From NCBI RefSeq assembly GCF_028551275.1, contig NZ_CP117025.1, forward strand, positions 611,001 to 675,000: a DNA stretch of 64,000 bases. Reading direction: 5' to 3'. The notes beneath the pieces are model-generated. The model saw only the letters and a list, made by a program, of their open reading frames with translations, was not told the origin of the DNA and did not search any database. The position numbers and the translations under genes were made by a program. This DNA is from Sphingomonas hankookensis (GTDB taxonomy: Bacteria > Pseudomonadota > Alphaproteobacteria > Sphingomonadales > Sphingomonadaceae). This document shows, piece after piece, positions 24,621-32,018 of the stretch; the stretch's first letter is position 1; the number at the start of each line of letters is the position of its first letter.

Positions 24621-27383
24621 TCAGAAGCGATAGCGGAGCTGGACGCCATATTGCGCCGGCTCGCCATAGATCGAGCCGATAAAGCCCGAATTATTGTAGC
24701 TGGGATTGGCGGTCACGCGGTACGCCCGGTCGAGGATGTTGGTGCCGTAGAAGGCGAGGTCGAGCGGGAAGCCGCGCACTTCGCGCCAGTCGAGCCGGAC
24801 GTTGAGCAGGCCGTAGCCGGCGATGGTGTCGAACGGCTGCGCCTCCGGCGTGACGCGCTGGCTGGTCTGGTACGACCAGTTGCCGCTCAGCTGCAACGTC
24901 CCCTCCTGTTCCGGAATCGGCAGGTCGAGGCTGGCGGTCAGATTGTACTTGTGCTTCGGCACGAACGAGAACGGCGTGCCGGCCAGGTCGCGGCTCGGCT
25001 GCGCGGCGGTCAGCGCCTGCGGGATCGCGGGGATCGCGATCGTGTCATATTGCAGATACTTGGCCGAGTTGTACGAATAGGTCGCGCCGAGCGTCACGCC
25101 CTTGACCGGGACCAGCATGCCTTCGAACTCCAGTCCCATCACCCGCGCGCGCTGGGCATTGGTCAGGATGTCCGAACCGGCGATCGCCGCGCGCTGGATC
25201 ACCTGGATATCGTTGTACCAGGTATAGAAGGCGGCGAGGTTGGTGCGAGCGCGCACGTCGCCGAAGGTCCAGTCGCGCTTCAGCCCGACTTCGGCATCGG
25301 TCACCTGTTCGGGCTTCACCGCGAACAGCGGGTGGTCTTCGCCCAAAAACAGCGACACGATCGGGTTGCTCGCCCCAGACTTGTAGCCCCGCCGCGAGAC
25401 GGCATAGAGCAGGGTCTGCGGATCGGCCTGCCAGTCGAGGCCCAGCTGCCAGGTCGGCCCGTTGCTGGTGCCGCGGAAGGTCGCAGCGGTGCAGTTCGGG
25501 TATTTGAGCGTGGGCACGCGCCCGGCCGCGACCGCCCGGTATGCGTCATAGACGCACAGCCCGGCGTTCAGCCCGACGATCTGCGCCGCCTGTGCCGGGT
25601 TGATGATGCCGAGCGCGGCGAGCCGGTTGAAGACCTGATAGCTTGCCGGATCCTGATAGCTCTGGATATCACCGCCGAATTCGTCCCACGTCCAGCGAAA
25701 GCCGGCGGTGGCGGTCAGCGTCGGCACGATCTTGTACTGGACCTGCGCATAGGCCGCCTTGCTGTGCCCGTCGACATGGGCGCTCGGTTGCAGGGTCAGC
25801 GCGGGGACGAGCGGGCTGGTGAGGCCGAGCGCCGCCTGCAACGGCTGCGGAATCAGCAGCGGGCCGCCGCCGAGGATACCGCCGGCCTGCAACGGGTTGA
25901 CCGTCGCAAAGGTGAGCGGCGCGGGGGTCTTCTGGTCGAGGAAGAAGCCGCCTGCCTGTACGCGGAGCGTGCCGTTGTCGTAGCGGGCCTGCACCTCTTC
26001 GGTGATGGTGCGCAAATTGTTGTTCCAGCTGCCCGGATAGGCGCCGAGCAGGTCGGCGATCGGCAGCGTCGTCGAATCGCGATCGGTGGCGCTGGTCGAG
26101 CGGGTGCGGGCGTAGCTGAAGATGTTCTTGAGCGTGAAGGTATCGCTGACGCGCCATTCGGTGTTGTTGAGGACGAGGAAGTTCTTGGCCTTCTCGAACG
26201 TGGGCACGCTCAGCGCCGTCCGGCGGACGCCGCGCGCCTGCTGCGCGGCGAGATAGGGTTGCAGGAGCGCGGCATAGGGGCGGGCGGGATTGACCGCGAG
26301 CAGGATGCTGCCGCCGCCATTTTCGTCCACTTCCTGATAGCTGACGGCGGTATAGTTGCTGATCGTCGCCGACGGATCGAACTGGATGCCGAGGCGCAGG
26401 CTGAAATTGTTGCGGTTGAGATAGTCGCGGCCGGTCACGACGTCGCGGACATAGCCTTCGCGCTGGTCCAGTTGTCCCGCGACGCGGATCGCGAGCATGT
26501 CGTCGACGATCGGCACGTTCAGCGCACCCTGCACGCTCTTGCGCTCAAGGTTGCCGATCGTGCCGTCGACATAGCCTTCGACCCGGTTCATCCGTGGCCG
26601 CTGCGGCTCCAGCAGGACGGCACCACCGGTCGTGTTGCGCCCGAACAGCGTGCCCTGCGGCCCTTTGAGCACCTGGAGCGAGGCGAGGTCGTAGAAATTG
26701 CCCGGGCCGCTGACGCTGGTGGGCACTTCGGCGAAATAGCCGACCACGCCCGGACCGCTGCCCGCCCCCGGACCGCCGGTGCCGCCCATGCCGCGGATGG
26801 TATAGGTTTCCTGGTTGCGCGCGACATCGCCGACCACCGATAGCGACGGGGTGAAATTCTGCAGGTCGGTGCCGTTGTTGATCCCCTTTTCCCGGATCGC
26901 ATCCTGCGAGAAGGCGGTGATCGCGACGGGCACGCGCTGGCCGCGTTCGGCGGTGCGCCGCGCGGTGACGACGATGTCGCCGATGCTGTCATCCTCCTGC
27001 GCAGGTGCCGCGGTCGGTTCCGCCACCGGTGCGACCGCCGCCGTGCGATCCGCGACCGGCATCCGCGTCACGGCGATCGCGCCGCTGCGATCGCGATGCA
27101 GGACGAGACCCGACCCGCCGACGACCGCCCGTAACGCCGCCATCGCGTCCAGCTTTCCGCGAACCCCGCGCGAGCGCAGCGCATCGACTTCGTCGCTGCG
27201 ATAGAGCACCGGCGTACCCGCCTGGCGCGACCAGGCATCGAGCGCCGCCCGCATCGAACCGGGCGCAATGCTGTAGGTGCGGACCCGGTTTACAGTTTCC
27301 GTTCGCGCCTGCGCCCATGAAGGCGTTGTCGCGCAGTTACTTGCCAGTGCTGCCGCTACCAGGAACCGATGCTTTCCGGTCAT
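24621..27383 (-). CDS. STN-domain TonB-dependent receptor (transducer type)
   Basis: A 920-residue outer-membrane receptor started at the ATG at 27383, behind the strong ribosome site GGAGGGGG. After the signal peptide comes an STN domain (YSIAPGSMRAALDAWSRQ, VLYRSDEVDAL, LRAVVGGSGLVLHRD, residues about 40-110), which in FecA-like receptors contacts the periplasmic anti-sigma factor. A TonB-box-like DIVVTARR then leads into the plug (GTDLQNFTPSLSV, YTIRGMG, LQVLKGPQGTLFGRNTTGG). The barrel ends in an aromatic residue (VQLRYRF). With the FecI and FecR genes upstream it probably reports its own substrate. Confidence 0.93.
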   Translation of the reverse strand: MTGKHRFLVAAALASNCATTPSWAQARTETVNRVRTYSIAPGSMRAALDAWSRQAGTPVLYRSDEVDALRSRGVRGKLDAMAALRAVVGGSGLVLHRDRSGAIAVTRMPVADRTAAVAPVAEPTAAPAQEDDSIGDIVVTARRTAERGQRVPVAITAFSQDAIREKGINNGTDLQNFTPSLSVVGDVARNQETYTIRGMGGTGGPGAGSGPGVVGYFAEVPTSVSGPGNFYDLASLQVLKGPQGTLFGRNTTGGAVLLEPQRPRMNRVEGYVDGTIGNLERKSVQGALNVPIVDDMLAIRVAGQLDQREGYVRDVVTGRDYLNRNNFSLRLGIQFDPSATISNYTAVSYQEVDENGGGSILLAVNPARPYAALLQPYLAAQQARGVRRTALSVPTFEKAKNFLVLNNTEWRVSDTFTLKNIFSYARTRSTSATDRDSTTLPIADLLGAYPGSWNNNLRTITEEVQARYDNGTLRVQAGGFFLDQKTPAPLTFATVNPLQAGGILGGGPLLIPQPLQAALGLTSPLVPALTLQPSAHVDGHSKAAYAQVQYKIVPTLTATAGFRWTWDEFGGDIQSYQDPASYQVFNRLAALGIINPAQAAQIVGLNAGLCVYDAYRAVAAGRVPTLKYPNCTAATFRGTSNGPTWQLGLDWQADPQTLLYAVSRRGYKSGASNPIVSLFLGEDHPLFAVKPEQVTDAEVGLKRDWTFGDVRARTNLAAFYTWYNDIQVIQRAAIAGSDILTNAQRARVMGLEFEGMLVPVKGVTLGATYSYNSAKYLQYDTIAIPAIPQALTAAQPSRDLAGTPFSFVPKHKYNLTASLDLPIPEQEGTLQLSGNWSYQTSQRVTPEAQPFDTIAGYGLLNVRLDWREVRGFPLDLAFYGTNILDRAYRVTANPSYNNSGFIGSIYGEPAQYGVQLRYRF

Positions 27384-27428
27384 ATTCCCCCTCCGATACT
27401 GCACGGCCTCTTCGGGCCTTCTGCAATG

Positions 27429-27443
27429 CTAGACGGACGGCAG
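27429..27443 (-). promoter_or_regulatory. Shared motif upstream of the receptor (possible ECF promoter)
   Basis: On the minus strand CTGCCGTCCGTCTAG, 46 bases before the receptor's start. A 13-of-15 match, CTGCCGTCCGACTGG, lies 41 bases before the sigma-factor gene at 29039-29053. The equal position before two genes of the same system suggests an element recognised by the sigma factor itself. The full minus-35/minus-10 arrangement could not be established. Confidence 0.35.
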
Positions 27444-27466
27444 GCGGAAAGTCGTAACGCGACCGA

Positions 27467-28435
27467 TCAGGAATCTATCGTGATCGCATCGACGTCTTCG
27501 CGCACCGTCAGTCCGAACCCGGCGTGCAGCAGTCGTGCGAATGCATCGATGTCGGTCGCCTCGAACGTGCCGCCGATCCGGATCTGCGCCGCGCGTGCAT
27601 CGGCGATCCGGATCTGCCGGCGGTTATAGCGGTTGAACTCGGCGGCGGCCTCGCCCAGCGTCGTCCGGTCGAAGGTCAGCATCCCCTGCCGCCATGACAG
27701 CGCCGCCTCCACCCGCGCCGGCGATCGGTCGGTCAGCAGCATCGACGTGCCGCGCGCGATGGCGACATTGCCGGCGGTGATGACCGCCGCCCGCCCCCGC
27801 TCGCCACCGGCGGCATCCTCCACTCGGACCCGGCCCTCGACGACGGCGACGGTGACCGTGCGACCATCGCGCCGTACCGAAAACCGGGTGCCAAGCACCG
27901 TCACCATCCGGTCGCCTGCGTGGATGACGAAGGGATGGCTGCTGTCGTGGGCCACATCGAAATAGGCCTCGCCGCGATCGAGCCAGACGGCGCGCCGACC
28001 CCCGTCGATCGCGGTGCGCAGCGTGCTGGCGGTATTGAGCGTCACCGCGCTGCCATCGGGCAGGCGCAGCGCGCGATGTTCGCCGATGGTGGTGGCGAAG
28101 CGGCGCAGCAGCGGCGGATCGCGCCGGAGCAGGTCCGGCAGCGCGATCGCGGCGAACAGGCAGAGCAGCACCAGACTGGCCGCCAGCGCCTGCAGCGCCC
28201 GGCTGTTCAGAAGGGCGACGCGGCGGGGCACCGGTTCGACCGGGGTGCTTCGCATGGCGGCTAGCCGCGCGGTCGCGTCCCAACCGGCCTCGAGCCGCCA
28301 CAGCGCGGCCTTGTGCGCATCGCTTTCGTCCAGCCAGGCCGCCAGCGCGGTATCGTCCGCCGCGCTCCATTCGGGCTGGTCGCGCCGCACCAGCCACGCG
28401 GCGGCACGCGCTTCGATCTCGGGGCGGGCGGTCAT
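27467..28435 (-). CDS. FecR-type anti-sigma factor / sigma regulator
   Basis: A 322-residue protein. Residues 1-60 are a cytoplasmic FecR N-terminal domain (AAAWLVRRDQPEWSAADDTA, LAAWLDESDAHKAALWRLE). One membrane helix follows at about 82-100 (LQALAASLVLLCLFAAIALP), then the periplasmic FecR domain (LPDGSAVTLNTASTL, RGEAYFDVAHDSSHPFVIHA, VLGTRFSVRRD). The C-terminal STN-like DUF4974 region carries EFNRYNRRQIRIAD. It holds the sigma factor inactive until the receptor signals. The start overlaps the sigma gene's stop (ATGA). Confidence 0.94.
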   Translation of the reverse strand: MTARPEIEARAAAWLVRRDQPEWSAADDTALAAWLDESDAHKAALWRLEAGWDATARLAAMRSTPVEPVPRRVALLNSRALQALAASLVLLCLFAAIALPDLLRRDPPLLRRFATTIGEHRALRLPDGSAVTLNTASTLRTAIDGGRRAVWLDRGEAYFDVAHDSSHPFVIHAGDRMVTVLGTRFSVRRDGRTVTVAVVEGRVRVEDAAGGERGRAAVITAGNVAIARGTSMLLTDRSPARVEAALSWRQGMLTFDRTTLGEAAAEFNRYNRRQIRIADARAAQIRIGGTFEATDIDAFARLLHAGFGLTVREDVDAITIDS

Positions 28436-28998
28436 GGCGTCCGCTTCCGTCGCGGGGCCAGCCCCGGCGTGCGGTCGATCCGCGCCGTGCCGCCCAGCAT
28501 GAAATTGGCGAGCGCGCGCAGGCCGAGCGTCAGCTGGCGCTCGACGGTGTGGTGGCCCACCCCCAGCCGGGCGGCGGTTTCGCGGATGTTCAGCCCCTCG
28601 ACCCGCCGCAGCCGGACGACCTCGCGGCAGCGCGGCGGCAGCTGGTCCAGCCCCGCCATCGCCCGGCGCAGCTCGTCGCGGGCGCCCAGCGCACGATCCG
28701 CCTCGGTCAGGTCGGGCACGTTCAGCTCGTCGAGATCGGCCATCTGTTCGAACGACACCACCTTCGCCCGGCGCGCCCGATCGATCAGCAGGTTGCGGGC
28801 GATGGTCAGGACGAACGGCCGCGTGTTCAACGGAATCCCCCGGCGCGCGGCACCGACCGCATGTTCGTACACCTCCTGCCGAAGGTCGATCACGTCATCC
28901 CGCGCCCGGCAATGGCGCGCCAGATAGCGTTCGAGGTCGCGCTCCAGCGGAAGCACGTCCGCGACGAACCAGCGTTTGAGGACATCATCGTCGATCAT
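28432..28998 (-). CDS. ECF sigma factor, FecI type
   Basis: A 188-residue sigma factor started at the ATG at 28998 (MIDDDVLKRWFVADVLPLE). A TTG ten codons upstream is an alternative. Region 2 is DDVIDLRQEVYEHAVGA and PFVLTIARNLLIDRARR; region 4 is LPPRCREVVRLRRVEGLNIR with ETAARLGVGHHTVERQL. It is coupled to the FecR gene and heads the uptake/hydrolase locus. Confidence 0.94.
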   Translation of the reverse strand: MIDDDVLKRWFVADVLPLERDLERYLARHCRARDDVIDLRQEVYEHAVGAARRGIPLNTRPFVLTIARNLLIDRARRAKVVSFEQMADLDELNVPDLTEADRALGARDELRRAMAGLDQLPPRCREVVRLRRVEGLNIRETAARLGVGHHTVERQLTLGLRALANFMLGGTARIDRTPGLAPRRKRTP

Positions 28999-29038
28999 CA
29001 GAGGGTAATGACGAATGACACGCGCCAACCCGTAACGT

Positions 29039-29053
29039 CCAGTCGGACGGCAG
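29039..29053 (-). promoter_or_regulatory. Shared motif upstream of the sigma factor gene
   Basis: CTGCCGTCCGACTGG on the minus strand, 41 bases before the sigma-factor start. It matches the motif at 27429-27443 in 13 of 15 positions. See that entry. Confidence 0.35.
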
Positions 29054-29112
29054 ATCGATGGAATCGAAAGATATTCACCCGGACGGGCGACCGGCCCGCA
29101 GACAAGTGCCTG

Positions 29113-29139
29113 CGGGGACCGTCGTTCCGACGATCCCCG
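29113..29139 (-). terminator. Displaced tRNA-Leu terminator hairpin (left island end)
   Basis: CGGGGACCGTCG, three bases, CGACGATCCCCG: a 12-base stem. Its one mismatch becomes a U-G pair in a minus-strand transcript, the direction of the tRNA. The same hairpin in a diverged form follows the intact tRNA at 35213-35248. No T-run is present. Confidence 0.55.
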
Positions 29140-29166
29140 AAGCTGTTTCGACGCTATGCGAAGAAA

Positions 29167-29183
29167 TGGTGCCCAGAAGAGGA
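29167..29183. other. attL-like copy of the tRNA-Leu 3' end
   Basis: TGGTGCCCAGAAGAGGA is identical to the 3' end (CCA included, read on the minus strand) of tRNA-Leu(CAG) at 35271-35287. The preceding 60 bases are also similar between the two places. This is the displaced 3' end left by insertion of an integrative element at the tRNA. The intact tRNA is at the other boundary next to the integrase remnant. Confidence 0.75.
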
Positions 29184-29405
29184 GCGAGCGGGGGCGAGCG
29201 GGTGGCTTCCACCTCGACCGGGGAGTTTTCTCCTACCTTTTCAGTGTCAGCGGGTTCGAGTCCCAGAAGAGCACTCGAATCGTGAGCGACCGTAGCAGGA
29301 CCATCGTCAGGAGCGCCGCAGGATGCGTTGCCGGTGGGAATGACGCCTTGGGGCATCTCGTCCGCCTTGATGTCGTGATGGTGCTCCACGGGGCTTTGTG
29401 ACGGC

Positions 29406-30002
29406 TTACGCGGCATGGGCCATCGCGGTCTTGATGCGGTGAACGGTTCCGACACCGACGCGGAGCTTCTTGGCCGTCTTGTTGATGCTCAGGCCACCGC
29501 TGAGCAGTCGTTCGATGTGGCGCTGCTTATCGACGTCGAGGCGGGGGCGACCGCCTTTCTTGGTCGAGCGGGCCAGCCCCGACTTCACCCGCTCGGAGAT
29601 CATGGCGCGCTCGAACTCGGCGAACACGCCCATCATGCCGAACATCGCGCGGCCCGATGGCGTGCTGGTGTCGATAGCTTGGACGTGGAGGTAGAGATCG
29701 ACGCTTCGGGCATCGAGGTCGCCGAGGATGGAGACGAGATGCTGGAGGGACCGACCGAGGCGGCAGATGCTCCATGATGCCACCATGTCGAACTCACGAC
29801 GGGCGATGCCCTTGAGCATGGCGTCAAGGCCGGGTCGTTGATCTCGTCCTTTGGCACCTGAGATGCCTTCGTCGGCGAAGGTGGCGACGATGTCCCAACC
29901 GAGCCGTTCACCGGCGAGGCGAAGGTCACGGAGTTGGTTCTCGACGGTCTGTTGTCCGTCAGCGGTGGAGACGCGGGTGTAGAGGGCGACGCGCTTGGGC
30001 AT
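29406..30002 (-). CDS. Serine recombinase of the resolvase/invertase family
   Basis: A 198-residue protein. The catalytic Ser is in ALYTRVSTADGQQ (about residue 12), with DEGISGAKGRDQRPGLDAML, the arginine-bearing CRLGRSLQHLV and the long E-helix FGMMGVFAEFERAMISERV. A short C-terminal helix-turn-helix follows (GGLSINKTAKKLRVGVGTVHRI). The size is that of small resolvases and invertases, and all catalytic residues seem present. It is the only recombinase in the island that looks intact. Confidence 0.93.
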   Translation of the reverse strand: MPKRVALYTRVSTADGQQTVENQLRDLRLAGERLGWDIVATFADEGISGAKGRDQRPGLDAMLKGIARREFDMVASWSICRLGRSLQHLVSILGDLDARSVDLYLHVQAIDTSTPSGRAMFGMMGVFAEFERAMISERVKSGLARSTKKGGRPRLDVDKQRHIERLLSGGLSINKTAKKLRVGVGTVHRIKTAMAHAA

Positions 30003-30022
30003 GGCGCGAGACTCTCACGGAT

Positions 30023-30051
30023 ACCAAAATCGTCAAGAAAATGGTTTTGGT
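30023..30051. promoter_or_regulatory. Inverted repeat between the recombinase and the divergent gene
   Basis: ACCAAAA, 15 bases, TTTTGGT. It lies 20 bases upstream of the recombinase start and just before the ATG of the divergent gene at 30058. Small resolvases often bind sites in front of their own gene, so this could be a recombination half-site or an operator. It is AT-rich against a GC-rich background. Confidence 0.4.
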
Positions 30052-30057
30052 GTGGGC

Positions 30058-30567
30058 ATGGTTGCCCGCTCCGATTCCCAAACGCAGTTCATCGCCGAAT
30101 ACCGGTTCAAGTTTCCTCATCCGTGGAATCGCCCGATAACGACTGTTGCCGCCGGTCACTTGACGCTTGATGTCCGCGTCAACGGGGGCAATTTTGATGC
30201 AGAATACGTCGGTGCGTTCGACGGCACCGATCTGGTCGCGGTGATGAACACATGGGGACCGGAAGGCCCACTGCCTTACCGGCATATCGGCAAAACCATT
30301 GTTGCTCCGGCATATCAGGGCCACGGCATCACTCGACAGATCATCGAATGGTGGGTGACGTCGCGCAACGAGTGCCTCGCCTCGGACGAGAACCAGACCC
30401 ACGATGGCGCGAGGGTCTGGGAATCGATGATCATGCGTGCGCCCCGGCTCCGGTTCTACCTATGGCACCCCGACGGAACCGAGATCGAGTTGATCGTCGA
30501 TGAGGGCCGGATCGTTCCCGACCCGTGGTCCGATCCTCACACTCGGCTGCTCGCCCGTCCCCGGTGA
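30058..30567 (+). CDS. Hypothetical island protein, possibly GNAT-like
   Basis: A 169-residue protein when started at the ATG at 30058; the frame is open to 29995, but that would overlap the recombinase. I do not recognise the family with certainty. KTIVAPAYQGHGITRQIIEWW resembles the acyl-CoA-loop region of GNAT acetyltransferases. LASDENQTHDGARVWESM resembles a segment seen in phage and plasmid acetyltransferase-like proteins. Codon use is less GC-biased than in the flanking core genes. Confidence 0.6.
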   Translation: MVARSDSQTQFIAEYRFKFPHPWNRPITTVAAGHLTLDVRVNGGNFDAEYVGAFDGTDLVAVMNTWGPEGPLPYRHIGKTIVAPAYQGHGITRQIIEWWVTSRNECLASDENQTHDGARVWESMIMRAPRLRFYLWHPDGTEIELIVDEGRIVPDPWSDPHTRLLARPR

Positions 30568-30692
30568 CGGGACGTCCCATTCCAAATCCATCCGTTTGTC
30601 GAACAGGCCTCACGACCATCGTCGAGTGACGGTTTTCTGCGGATCAGAGAGGGTCGCCGGGAGAGGGGTTTTCGGAACGGGCGAGGAGTAGG

Positions 30693-30908
30693 TCAGGAGG
30701 ACGGTCGATAAGGCCGATAACCTCGCGCCATGCGCTTCTTGAGCAGCGCCTCGACAGCGGAGGGTGACAGGGTGGGATTGTTGCGCTGAATATCCGCCCG
30801 GTGTCGATCCTTTATCGCGCCGAAGTGAGTGTCAGTCTCGCCGTGATCATTGATGATGTAGGGTTGGTTCGCGCGCTTAATCGTGCTGTAGTCAAATCGT
30901 TTTGCCAT
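30693..30908 (-). CDS. Small hypothetical island protein
   Basis: A 71-residue protein started at the ATG at 30908 (MAKRFDYSTIKRANQPYIIN); GGAG is present but only one base from the start. It is polar and basic, with a short helical stretch LSPSAVEALLKKRMARGY at the end. No family recognised. It follows the 211-residue protein on the same strand after 34 bases and is probably transcribed with it. Confidence 0.45.
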   Translation of the reverse strand: MAKRFDYSTIKRANQPYIINDHGETDTHFGAIKDRHRADIQRNNPTLSPSAVEALLKKRMARGYRPYRPSS

Positions 30909-30942
30909 GCTCCGATAATACCATCGGGTCAGCAGAGCCGCA

Positions 30943-31578
30943 TTATTCACGTGGAATGCGTTTTGGAGTCCAAGTCTCCAGATCAACTAAACGCAACGTC
31001 TGTCTCTCACCCAGATAGTCCGTCACCAGCACGCCGGATCGCGTTCGTTCTCGAACGCTGAATATAGCTCCCGCTCTCTCGTCTTCTGATGCAACACGGA
31101 GCCTAACCCAGTCCAACGGACGTGGGGGTCGAACTACCGCCGCCATCCAAACCCCGTGCTCGTTTTCCCGCTCGGTCAACAGTCGCAAGGTGCCGAAAAG
31201 GTCCGTTTGAAACGGTAGCTTCATGGGTTCACGAAACGGCTGTGGAAGCAGCGACTCGCGTAGCTTCTTCGGCGTTGAATCATGAGCCTTGAAGACACGC
31301 TGAAGAGTCTGCGCGCTCCACAACGTGCCACGAGAAGTGCGTCGGCCCAAATCATTTAGAGCGTCGGCGAACTCTGCCAGCGTCTTTGGCGGCGTCACTA
31401 ACTCGACCGGAGCTATTTTTCGTTCCGCCGGGTCATAGGCGACCCGTTTAAGTCCCGACGCCAAAGCGACCACGACAGCCCACGTCTCGCCCGCAACCTC
31501 CTTTGAGCGAGCCGCGCGCACGGCCGAGGCACGATTCAATCCCTCGCGAAAACTGGGTTCTGGAACGGGGCTGGGCAC
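30943..31578 (-). CDS. Hypothetical island protein with a recombinase-like motif
   Basis: A 211-residue protein of unknown function. TLAEFADALNDLGRRTSRGT followed by LWSAQTLQRVF (about 66-96) closely resembles the recombinase-domain motif found after the catalytic domain in large serine recombinases (ALNARGI.T.RGG.W...TV). No resolvase catalytic domain is present, however. The C-terminal half (GTLRLLTERENEHGVWMAAV, VLVTDYLGERQTLRLVDLE) is a beta-rich region I cannot place. Base composition is lower in GC than the core genes. Confidence 0.6.
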   Translation of the reverse strand: MPSPVPEPSFREGLNRASAVRAARSKEVAGETWAVVVALASGLKRVAYDPAERKIAPVELVTPPKTLAEFADALNDLGRRTSRGTLWSAQTLQRVFKAHDSTPKKLRESLLPQPFREPMKLPFQTDLFGTLRLLTERENEHGVWMAAVVRPPRPLDWVRLRVASEDERAGAIFSVRERTRSGVLVTDYLGERQTLRLVDLETWTPKRIPRE

Positions 31579-31733
31579 TCACATTCGATAGCACCCGAGA
31601 ACAAGCACGTCCACCAAATGCGAAAAAACCGACAGTTTCGCTAACACCCCGACGGTCCCGTCGCGTAGCAGCGACCTCGGATGGCCATCCAGCCGCTGCA
31701 TCGCCGCGGAAGTCTGCTCACCGAGCAGGCGAC
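31579..31733. other. Gene-free stretch before the hairpin run
   Basis: Together with the following hairpins this makes a 345-base interval up to the IS. I see no open frame with coding features. It should contain the promoter for the minus-strand protein starting at 31578 and for the plus-strand transcript through the hairpins. Confidence 0.4.
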
Positions 31734-31851
31734 TGATCCTTCGGGATCACCAAGCGGAGAAGCCCCCACGCGGGGAAGCTCCAACCACCGACCTTCGGGT
31801 CGAACGTCAATCGCCCCTCAAGGAGGGGCATCGAACCAAGGGTAGCTACCC
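31734..31851 (+). ncRNA. Five consecutive hairpins: candidate structured leader RNA
   Basis: Stems in order are: TGATCC-TTCG-GGATCA (31734-31749); CCCC-ACGC-GGGG (31764-31775); CGACC-TTCG-GGTCG (31789-31802); GCCCCTC-AAG-GAGGGGC (31813-31829); and GGGTAGCTACCC (31840-31851). Two have C(UUCG)G tetraloops, a mark of real RNA hairpins. AGGACTGAG and an ATG follow at 31868. The arrangement looks like a 5' leader or a small RNA in the plus direction. The RNA class is not recognised. Confidence 0.45.
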
Positions 31852-31867
31852 GCTTCGCAGGACTGAG

Positions 31868-31923
31868 ATGACCATGACGACAACGACCAAACCGAAGCAC
31901 AGGATTGCAGCATCAGGCTGGTG
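31868..31923 (+). pseudogene. Start of a reading frame cut off by the IS element
   Basis: ATG at 31868 preceded by AGGACTGAG. It encodes MTMTTTTKPKHRIAASGW before running into the IS21-like left end at 31924, where the frame stops after another 13 codons. The matching 3' part is not found beyond the right end of the IS, so the rest was lost. Eighteen residues are too few to assign a family. Confidence 0.45.
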
Positions 31924-32018
31924 TGTGGATCGGCGTGGAAAAGGGACCCCGGTAGCGGGGTGATCGGCGTCGAAAAGGGACCCCTCATCCCGTTGGTCTA
32001 GGCTGTTCGCTTGGCGGT

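Larger units (their letters stand above)
29054..29405. other. Left boundary of the genomic island, gene-free stretch
   Basis: No supported gene lies between the sigma factor and the recombinase. Near 29113-29183 are a hairpin and a fragment of tRNA-Leu (separate entries). From 29184 onward the sequence (GCGAGCGGGGGCGAGC, then TTTTCTCCTACC) belongs to the island end. An open frame of 126 codons on the minus strand across this stretch includes the tRNA fragment and has no family features, so it is not annotated. Confidence 0.6.

Noticed and set aside
24453..26843. A 796-codon plus-strand frame opposite the STN-domain receptor
   Set aside because: Shadow of the receptor; composition and lack of motifs are typical of antisense frames.
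29075..29455. A 126-codon minus-strand frame at the left island end
   Set aside because: It includes the tRNA fragment and terminator hairpin and overlaps the recombinase end; no family features.
31718..31900. A 60-codon minus-strand frame through the hairpin run
   Set aside because: The stretch is better explained by five structured hairpins; no ribosome site.
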